64,000 nucleotides of DNA, from the NCBI GenBank assembly GCA_020086605.1, contig JACBWW010000028.1, positions 8,401,690-8,465,689 on the forward strand, given 5' to 3'. Below the pieces are notes generated by a model. It was given only the letters and a program-made list of their open reading frames with translations. It was not told where the DNA came from and searched no databases. Position numbers and translations under genes: made by a program. Within the stretch, counting starts at the first letter, position 1. Every line of letters begins with the position of its first letter. This document shows, piece by piece, positions 54,701 through 64,000 of this stretch. Source of the DNA: Lanius collurio (Eukaryota > Chordata > Aves > Passeriformes > Laniidae).

Positions 54701-57700
54701 TGCACACTTGCAGTTATTTTATGGTACGAGAACTAACTATTAAATGGATTTTTCCCACAGAGCTAAATCTTAGAGAAAACACACACAGGATCTGAATCAA
54801 CAGTAGTTCATCACTGTTGGTCACTAGAAACTATGTCAGTAGGTAGAAATTCCTTGTTAAATCAAGTAAAGGACAGGTACTGATACTTGTATTGTATGAC
54901 CTTGTAGTGATAGCTGAAGATGGCCAGCCTTCCAAGCCACCATCACTTCCCCCACAGCTGAAGCATGCAAAAACCATGTCAAGAGTACTGCTAGACTGGG
55001 CTAGTCTGAACCACTCCTGAAGGCCTGAGTTGAAGAGAGCTAATCCATCTCAGTGATGAAAACCTGTGCAATGGCTTTAATTGCTCTGCCTGCAACCACC
55101 AATGAAATTCTTCTTAAGTATTTTCCAAAATGCTGCCAGACTCTGCATCTAAAATGTGCACCTGAATTTTGGAGACTGAGGCTTTGACACTTACTCTTAG
55201 TACAGATGCAGCACAGTGCTTCTGGCATGGTCACGGACCAACCAGCACTCTCAGGGATCTCACCAGCAGGAGCTCCTTTTCCTTGGGGTATAAGTAAGAG
55301 TAACTTCCTTCCTACTACTACAAGTAGGGACATATTTGTCGTGTTTATATCTAAGTGCAAAATATATCACAGTATGAAAGCTGAAAAAAGAGGAACCATT
55401 TGGAAAAGAAAAGCAAATCAGCAAAAGAGAATTGTGCCACTAGTTCTCTGACCAGTGGATTCATTCCAGTGAATAAAATTTCTATCAGATGCAGAAAAAG
55501 AGATTATGTGAGCTAGTATGCATAAGACAATTGCTATCAGAGAGATACATGACAAAGAAATGGCACATACAGCACTCTCTGCAATAGTTTTTCTAAGACT
55601 GAAGATTTTGTTAAATAGAATATAAAATATTTTCTTAACTCTTAGAGATGAGCCCTCAAAACATGGTTAAAAGGGTAAGAAAGTTTCCCTACAGATGTTT
55701 TAAAATATAGCAAGCAGGCAATGCCTCAACATTAGCATTTATTAAAGAAAAGTGCAAACACTGGATAAATGAGTGGTATTCTTCACCACTTAAGTTATGC
55801 CTTTTTCTTCCTGCTGCTATGTGACCTCTCCCAATCTGAACACCAGGATGCCACCAAGCTATTTAGTGGTTTAATAAATAAACATGGCAGCACTCTTGCT
55901 GGAAGATCTTTGTTCCTAGTCTGTGACTTTTTTTTTTTCTCTCTGTCCTTCTTTGAGGATTTTATTTTTCTGAATGACTTTCTATTAATCCCAGGAATCA
56001 CCGGTGACAAACTCTACTTTGTAGTGTAACATGGCATCTGTCTGCTGGCTCAGCTGGGCACTGCCAAGATATCAACACAAGGACATAGTCGGTCTTGCAT
56101 TTGAAATTAAATGTCCTGTGTAGCTGAAAGAAAGCAGACTGAGATACAGCAGGAATTTCTGTGATCCAAGTCAAGTGAAAATAGTTGCTCTAAATGATGA
56201 TTCCTGATCTATGTGGTTTGAGCTGACCTGTTCCCTTCCAGTCAAAGCACAGCAGGAGGCACTCTGGTGAACAGCAGACTGGCCAATAGACCTGGAATGC
56301 AAGCACCCTGAAGCAGGGAGAAAGGACCAATCTGGGAGCAGTAGTTTGTGTTTTTGGGACACGTATTCAATGTCCCTTGGCTTTGAAAAGGACTATAAAT
56401 GTTCCCACAAGCAACCTTCTCAGTGAAAGAGAACAAACTGATCCATCTGCATGCAAGGAAACAGTTGATTTGGTCAAACAAAAATTACTATCTTGTGAGA
56501 AATGAAGAAAGCTTGGTTTAGTTTTCCTGGTGAATACCTTTCATTGCTTTATCTGCCTTTTCCTCTGAGGGGACAAATATTTGCTCCAAAATTTTTCTCT
56601 GATTCAGTTCCTCTTATGCTACAAACTGCTCCTTTACTGCACCAGTTTCTTTGACGAGAGGATGTGGGCTGCTAGATTTTGAATGGATAGAGAGTGCTCC
56701 AGTGCTAATGCGTGTATGGCATAGGTTTGGATTTGTTTCCTGACAGCTCAACAACACAGCAATGGAATTCATATGTTGAAAACACAGAGCACTCTGTTGC
56801 TAAAACAAATATCAAAACTAAGACCTGTAGTTCCTGGGTTTTCTAAGTGAGTTTGGGGTCACTGCAGAGAGTTCATTTACTTCAGTAGCTGACTTTCATC
56901 TTGTTTCCCTTCCCTGTCCAGGTTCTGTGGAAGCAGAGCAGAAACCCAAGGCGTTTGAGAGACTGAGACTGATGGAGTGAGGACCCTTGAGATGAGTGTA
57001 GTGCCCCTATGTCAAAGCTAGCCCAATAAGAGGTGCTTCCCCATGGTCACAGCGCTGACCATGAAGAACTGTGATTCAGGAACAGGCTGCTAAAATCTCG
57101 CCTTGTCTGTTAAGAGCAATGAGTGGGTGGGAAAAGCAGTTTTTCAAATTCCCCATCAGTACCTTTATTTTTCACCCATATTATGCACATTCACTGCCAA
57201 ATACATCACCAGGAAATAATCTTACTGGACTTTTACTCAAATGTCATCCTTCCTGTCTTGACAACATGTGTTCTTTTCTCTGCTGGCCGATGCTGGTGAG
57301 AGCCCAAATTCCTTCTAATTATCTGCACCTTGATTTTCTCCCAAGTCTACACGGATATGTTTCTTCAGGAAAGACTGTTAGCTCAGCTTCGTTCCTGTAG
57401 TATTATTTGGTCCTCTTTATTGCAAAACTCCTGTCATCCATCAAACCCTATTCACAGTTGAAATCAACAGCAAATAAAAGGAAACAAAGAGGTCAGCACA
57501 GTGCTGCACAGAAGTGGAGCTAGCATGCACAGAGGAGGATGGAAAGCCACTGAGCCCCAATAGTGCTGATAGAGCTGCCCTGCAGCTGTTCTGGTTGAGT
57601 TGCTTCATCATTGCTGTACAGACAATTACAAATGTAAAACTTTAGCTGTGCTAATGGCAGCAGGAACTGCTACTATCTAGGCCTTTAAAACATGTCCAGG

Positions 57701-58733
57701 GATGTGAACATGCTTGGATTTTTTTTTTTTTTAATCCAGGGGGATTATGAAGCTGCTGTGTCCCTCATGTAAATCAGTTCTGAGGTCCATACTATAGTAC
57801 ATATGGCCTCTCACCAAAAACATTGTGTGGATGAATTCTACTCACGATACTTATTTATTTTGTGAGATGTGTAGGAAATAAATAATTTTCTTATGCATTT
57901 TAATTTCTAGGCCTCAGACTTTCGTGACTTTTTTTCTAGTTAGGTACATTTATTACCAATGTAATGTTCTCTTCTTAATCCTTCAAGTGTTGCCACATCA
58001 ATGGGGAATAGGTCTTACAACTTAAGACAACTCCACTGTCTTCCAAGGTTTGTGCAGAACACTAGAATGCTACTTGTGGCACAAGTGTGAAATTAGGTAA
58101 CCCACATCTCCACTGAGCATCCTAGACAGAAGGCTTTCTTGGTGGACATAGGCTGCACCTACATCAGCATTTCATCAGAGAGCAGTACCATGGTTTTTAG
58201 TGAACTCCTCTACTACATTTTGCAATTGATTCAGATGTGGAGTGATACACACTACAGGTGGTACAGTTGAGTCACATGCAAGAATGCATTTGGAGGAAAC
58301 CAAACCCAAAACTCTGCTGAAGCATCACATGAAACACTTTTCAAACCCTGGTGTAAACACAAATATTTAAATCAAGTATTACTCCTTATGACAGTATGGT
58401 AACATTCACTCCAAGGAATTGGACTAAAAGTAGTCTTGACATCCAGCTCTGGAAGTATTTATAATACAGATTTAGATATTTCAGCACCACCGGTTCCCAT
58501 CCTCTGATCCAGTCCAACAGCTACTAGGTAATGAGGAGGCATTCAAGGATAACATACAAAGGCTTCACAATCCCAAATATATTGCTGAAAAAGGTACACA
58601 GTGGCTTGGGTACGAAGGGAAGTTTTAGTGAAATGGTATGAAAAGCCACATAGCTCTATTTCACATCTGATTTTAGATAGCGGGAGAGCATATAGATATC
58701 AGCAGACAGTCAAAGCCCCATTATGCTGAAGTG
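51746..58733 (+). other. Non-coding, no gene seen
   Basis: No exon, RNA gene or transposon was recognised. Short T runs occur at 53132-53148 and 57719-57732. Open frames are short and lack family features. Confidence 0.45.
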
Positions 58734-58843
58734 TTATATATAGATATATAAACAAGATATATAGGCATAGATATAGGTATAGGTATAGATATAGGTAGAT
58801 GTAGATATAGATATATAGATATAGATATAGATAGACACACAGA
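58734..58843. repeat. (GATATA)n-type microsatellite
   Basis: About 110 bp of imperfect GATATA, GGTATA and GATAGA units. It yields a minus-strand Tyr/Leu/Ile frame (58699-58890) that is an artefact of the repeat. Confidence 0.9.
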
Positions 58844-58983
58844 CAAGAAGGATCCTTTTGGCCTGAGATTAGCATGAATAAAGTTATCAAAGAGAGTTGG
58901 AAGGAAAAAAAAATCAGAAATAAAAGAACTCAGGGCAGAATAAACTACTTGTTTTTTTCTGCAGTATCATTTCCAAAGCAGCA

Positions 58984-59010
58984 ATGCTCTATGGGAATCC
59001 CATAGAGCAT
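58984..59010. repeat. Perfect 27-nt inverted repeat
   Basis: The arms ATGCTCTATGGGA and TCCCATAGAGCAT are exact reverse complements of 13 bases separated by a single A. No known family was recognised. Confidence 0.9.
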
Positions 59011-62000
59011 AGAGATGAATGCAAAGAAGGGATCAGCCCTGTGGTAAAGCCACAGAATTAGAGCTCTTCCTTCACAGACTTTTTCAGAGTGTGGAGAACA
59101 CAAGAAAAAAGGTCTCAATTCCATTACTACTCACATTGGCTTTAATCCAATTCTCAAACCTACCTGAGGGCTACCTATTGGCGCTGTGGACTACAGGGAC
59201 ACCATAGCTCAGCAGGTAGCAAGAGGAAGGGCCAGCTCCAAAGAACCTGTGCTGGAAAAAGTTAAAAGCATTTTCAGGATTTTTATGGACACATAAGTTC
59301 CACTGGCACTTTTTAATATTCTTCTCCCAGAGCAAAAGAAGTCTAACTGAAGCTGCAACTAGCCAATATTGTTAGGAGAAAGGTCTGTAGTGAAAGCCCC
59401 TTAACTACAGCTCAAGCTAACAGTTAGCATGTGCCACTGTCTGCTGGAGCAACAAATATGCAAAGGGCATCTCCGAAGCACAGATCCTTTTTGCATAAGT
59501 AATCATAACACAATAGTGGTGTGTACACAAACAGTAGTGGGTTGAAGAGACACATTCAAGATCATAGACTCAAGTAACAGCAGAGGACATTAATGACTAT
59601 CCTTGTATTGACCAAGGTCTGCAGAGCCATTTCAAGATGGATTATTACATGAGAGATCTATTTCAAACTTAGTGGGTATGCACTGTGTGTGGCAGCATAA
59701 GGAACATTATTCAATGTACTCCCAGAGTACCTGCAGCAGAGCTACTGGAGATGGGATCTTGCTCCTCTGTAGAGGAGATTATGTAACGCCTATAATTTAA
59801 TGTCACAATTTAGAAAATATTCACTGATTTAATCTGACTCTAACCCAACATTATTTAATTATTGCCATTGCTACGGAAATTCCAAAAGCAACCAAGCAGC
59901 TCTCTGTGGCTAGCTACACTTAAGCAAGATTGTCCTTGAAGGTGAAATCAGCAGGTATGCTCTTACCTTCTCCAAGGCCTAAGTTTGATGTAGAAATAAA
60001 CGTGGAGAGGTTCTCCCAGACAGGCAGCCCACACCATGCCCTGCAAGTTGACGTGACCCAATAAGGTGTGACCTGACGTGACCCAATAAGGAGTGCTAAC
60101 TGTGCCTGCATGATGAACAGCATTCTCTAATGACATACTTAGTTAGGGGTCTAGATGCTCTCAGTTACCCTGCCCTTAAGATGCACAGAAGTGATGAAAA
60201 GTCCTCTGGCTTCTCCCCAAGACAGGACAAGCTCATGCAGGGAATGGTGCGAGCGCAGGCACACCTTCAGCACAGCAACACAGGTGAGCACAGAGCAACC
60301 AGAGTCTAGGGAGATGCCTGGGGGTGACAAGGCTGGACGTGGCAATCAGGGCCATCCCACTGCCCCATCAGGAACTAGGGCAGCTCTGGCACTGGGAACC
60401 ACCCTAGGGACAGGGATAGCCACCGAGCGGTCTGAAATGTAGTATGTTCTTCCTGAGCCATGCAACACTTTGTCAACACAAAGCACCCATCGCATTTTCC
60501 CCCAGAAGTAGCTGCCTCTCTGCAGCACAGAGCTGTCTCCAGATGGCAAAGATATTTTTCAGTCATAGTTTTTATAGCCTTTCTGCTTTCTTTAACAACA
60601 CTGACAAAACATTGGCTGGTGACAGAGCATGGTGGGTAGCAATGGATCCAATCAAAGCAGAGCAACCTCTCAGCCATGCATATTCTCCCATGGGCAATAA
60701 ATGTCTTTGGTTTTGTAGGTGCAGGAGGATTGGCTGTGCTGCTGAGGGACCCACTGGGACCATGCTCCTGTGAAAGTTCTGAAGCCAAGGAGGGTACAGG
60801 GGTAAGTCTCCTCTCACCATGTCCCTGCGTGAGGTACAGGGATCTGCACTCTGCTCAGACATAATTCTTGATGGACCCCATGCTCAGTGGAGTGTGTCAC
60901 ACCTTCAGCTGCAAGGAGGCTGTCATGCAGGGAGTAGTTTTGCACAGCAGACCCCATTGGTGTAAAATGCCTTCACGTGGCTACCACAGGTCCTCTTTCT
61001 AAATATCTAGAAGTCTGATGCAACAGCTAGGATTAGGACAATTTTCAATAAAAGTAAATCTCTTGAAAAGTTTGCTTAAATAATCCTGGCAGTTCATGGA
61101 AGATGGTGTCAAACCAATGCTCTATCCTTCCTCACTGTCAGTCAATCTAACACACATCTTCCCTTGCATGTTCTATTCTCTTTTTCTCAGCCCCCCCTGC
61201 AAATATTGCTACCCCACCTCCTTCCATCTGCTGGGCAGCTTCCTGTGAGCAGCTTGTCAGCATGAGGAGGGCAAGTGTGTGAGCAGCATTGCACTTATCT
61301 GGTAGCCTGGTGTAGTGGGGTGCCATGTGGAAACATGCTATTTAGCTGGAAAAGCCATAACGGGAATACTCTTTTCTCTTTGTCGTTCTCACTGTGATCA
61401 TGTGCAGCCATCTGTCTTTAACAGCAGCAAATTAAATTGTCAGTAAGATACAGAGAGTAGAAAGGCAGTGAATGGCAAGTGAATTCCTGCAGGGCCACAA
61501 TACTCATCTTCACAGTCACTGATATTGCTGAGCCTGAGGAAGTTTTTTTCTGAAGACAAAAACAACCATGTTAAAAACTAGAAGTGTCTCCAAAAATTTT
61601 ACTATAGACAAGACTTTCTAAATAAAGATGCAAACTTGAGTATACATAGCCCATATTAATGCCTAAATTTATTTTAATCTTTCACATGTCTTTAAATTAA
61701 ATTTAAACAGCAATCAAGGCTTTTAAATAGGTTCATATGAAACTGATGAAGTATATTTCATACATCTGCTACAAAAGTAGTTATTGTTTGGGCTTTTTAA
61801 ATTACAGTTAGTTAAATTTCGCCCAATAACTAACCCTTTCTTTAGAAAAGGATTTAAAGATAAAACACAGCAAATTTGTGTCTTCTTCTGGTCTATGAGT
61901 AAAAACTAGTGTGAGAAGCTCACATCAGCTACCTTTTAAGATTTTAAAGGCCATGGGGAATAATCAACTAAAGCCAGCATCTGCATAACTTTTGAATGAG

Positions 62001-64000
62001 GAAAATGGAAACACAAAATACATTTTGATTTTTCTTATAATATTTACTTCTGTCTTTTACTAGCTAAAAAAAAAAAAAATTATTTTCCCAAAATCCAAAT
62101 TTCCTACAGGCTTTATTTTTTTATTTCCTACAGTGCTGATAAAATTCAAATGGTGCCAGAACAAGATGATGCTTTAAAAATACCAAAAAACCCAGACCTA
62201 CTAATAAAGAATACAAATTGAAAACATACAGTTAACAATTTAGAATGGACAACATAACACCAAATTTCACACTCTTGGGTATCAAAAACGATGACCAAAT
62301 TTGAGGTTAAATCTACAAAGCAGCAAGTCAACACATCCTCAGAGACATTGGACAATAACAAACTACTTTTCATTAGAGAAATAATTTATAATACAAGAAA
62401 TAAAATTAAGGTTCAAATTGACAGTGAGAAGAAGTCAAAATTAAACCTTAGTGTTATGGTTAATCAGATATTTAAATCATTCTGGTTGCAGCTGGAGCAT
62501 GGGCTTGCGCAGGCATTCCCAGACATTGTGTCCTGGTTGCTCTCAGTGCTCTGCTCAATGCAGTATCACTTCATGGCAGTGTAATGTCACAAGCAGGACC
62601 TCTAGGGCTGCTGGGAAAGCTCTCAGCTGGAGTTTAATCAGCCTGTAACTTTCTCTAGCTTAACTTAATGTCATACTTAAGGAAGAGGGGAAAAATGTTC
62701 AATGACTGTGGAATGCAATTTGTTTTAATAGCACAGTTCTTCCAGTGCTTGGGACCATAACATCACGCAGAACAAAATCTGACTTAGTGTTGTTTCCTCT
62801 TTGGTTTTAGAAAAGAGGTCTCTTTTTTTTTTATAAAGACCCCCCGCTGAAGGAGGAGGTTTAATGACATAATTTTGGCTGACTCAGTGTTACTACTAAT
62901 GTAGCGTGAGCAGAATCAGCAAAATGCCTGCACAGGAAAGTCAATAAAGTCATGAGAGTATCCTAAGCCGCATGGAAAAAAGATTAAATTAGTCATAGCA
63001 AATGATAAAGAGCTGAAATTTTCTTTAATAAAGTGCTATCAATTTGTGGAAGGGATGACCTTGGTGTTTGATGCAAGGATTATATGGAGCAGTCGTTTAC
63101 AAACTCTTCCAAGTTTGTGTTTGTTGAGAGAGATATCCAAAATGATTGTCCTTTCTATTGTTAATATGTCAAATGGGCAATGCTGTTTTCATATAAGAAA
63201 ACTATCAGTTCAAGATGAACTCCAAAAGTAACCTATGCAGACCTAGTTGCAGTATTGTTTCAATAATATTTTCAATTAATAGAAACAGGAAAGAGAAATA
63301 CTCATATCTTAATTTTCAACAACCAACTTAATCCAAGGGGAGACCTGGGCCATCATAAAGTTCTCTTCTCTTTAACGAACAATTAACAAAGAAGCAACAA
63401 GCTACACTTAGGTCCTGACTGTGCTATTGACTGTATGGTTCAAGCCAAGGGCAATTTGTGTCGCTTTCAATAAAGTGTAGAAAATTCTTACATCAAATAG
63501 GCAATGACATTCATAAACAGTGAAGATAGGATACAGTAAACAAATACTACACTTGGAATACTCTCCGTGACCAGACAGGAAATTTGTAGTCCTCCCTAAG
63601 AGCCACTCCATGTAACATGCTCTGAACTAGCCAAATTGGACCTATTGTTGAACAAGCTAAAGTTTGTGCATAGTCTTGGAGGGTTTTTTATGTTTCTTCC
63701 TTCTTTTCTAAATAGCAAAATGCTGCCTCTTCATTGTTGCATTTAAAACACATCCTGTTATGCCTGCAGCTCTTTTAGAGTGCACGTTCAGAATACCGTG
63801 TACTTTATTACTGAGCCATTCTTGCAGCTTTTACTCAAAAAGTGTGTGTGTGGGAGTAGCATAAACTGCAGCTGGTTGTCTTTATTTTTCCACCATCATT
63901 GCTGCTAACAAGAAATGTTAGGAACTGACTGGCAACAAGGAAGAAGATGTACATACACAACATTTGGTTTTTCTGCTATACGCCTGTACAGGAGATTGAG
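59011..64000 (+). other. Non-coding, no gene seen
   Basis: No AKAP2 exon or other gene was recognised up to the window end. A small direct repeat of TGACGTGACCCAATAAGG occurs at 60049 and 60074. Open frames near 60150-60860 overlap on both strands and look like chance in a GC-richer patch. Confidence 0.45.
60049..60091. repeat. Two-copy 18-bp direct repeat, 25-bp period
   Basis: TGACGTGACCCAATAAGG occurs at 60049-60066 and again, identical, at 60074-60091. Each copy includes TGACGTGA, close to a CREB/ATF half site, and CCAAT. Only the repeat itself is shown by the sequence; regulatory use is a guess. Confidence 0.85.

Noticed and set aside
58699..58890. Minus-strand frame rich in Tyr, Leu and Ile, looking like a membrane segment
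   Set aside because: It is encoded by the GATATA microsatellite.
59195..59225. tRNA-like 'tagctcagcaggtagcaaga' segment resembling an A box
   Set aside because: No B box, anticodon stem or matching acceptor stem could be found in the following 70 bases.

Overview
This window looks like nuclear DNA from a bird, probably a songbird. It is AT-rich and gene-poor, its dispersed repeats are mostly CR1 LINE fragments, and it carries an LTR element starting TGTTGTGGTTTGACAC, of a kind I associate with avian endogenous retroviruses. There is no sign of bacterial organisation: no operons, no dense ORFs, no CRISPR. Nearly all short open frames here are chance or lie inside repeats.

The one protein-coding gene I can support is the 3' half of PALM2 (paralemmin-2, the PALM2 part of the PALM2AKAP2 locus) on the + strand. 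Three internal exons lie at 8067-8181, 8787-8808 (a 22-nt microexon) and 18900-19001. The terminal coding exon is 26015-26763 and ends in a CaaX prenylation box (Cys-Ile-Val-Met). Their reading phases join exactly (0, then 1, then 1). A further 69-nt stretch at 19553-19621 has splice sites and matching phase on both sides, so it is a candidate cassette exon adding 23 residues. The first PALM2 exons, encoding the N-terminal coiled coil, are not recognisable here and should lie upstream. The sequence after the stop codon is probably a long 3' UTR; it is interrupted by a 370-base assembly gap (27761-28130), and a good poly(A) signal lies at 34535. Beyond that, about 29 kb to the window end holds no recognisable exon. 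In mammals, read-through transcripts join PALM2 to AKAP2 downstream, so this part is probably the intron or intergenic space before AKAP2.

Repeats, left to right: a CR1 tail (3789-3908, +); a CR1 endonuclease/RT segment lacking the usual 3' end (about 11960-13790, -); a compact LTR element with a 1.5-kb 5' LTR (15743-17243), a primer binding site, about 250 bp of interior, a purine tract, and the start of a second, differently diverging LTR at 17516; a 2.4-kb CR1 (20713-23135, -) with a younger CR1 tail nested inside it (22269-22407); a CR1 tail with an AT-rich insertion (40165-40424, +); and a 2.6-kb decayed CR1 with endonuclease and RT remnants (about 49100-51745, +). Several microsatellites are also present.

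I found no clearly new biological system. The observations most worth checking are the candidate PALM2 cassette exon, the mosaic LTR element, and the possible internal start or promoter in front of the last PALM2 exon. All family names come from recognition by eye; no database search was possible.
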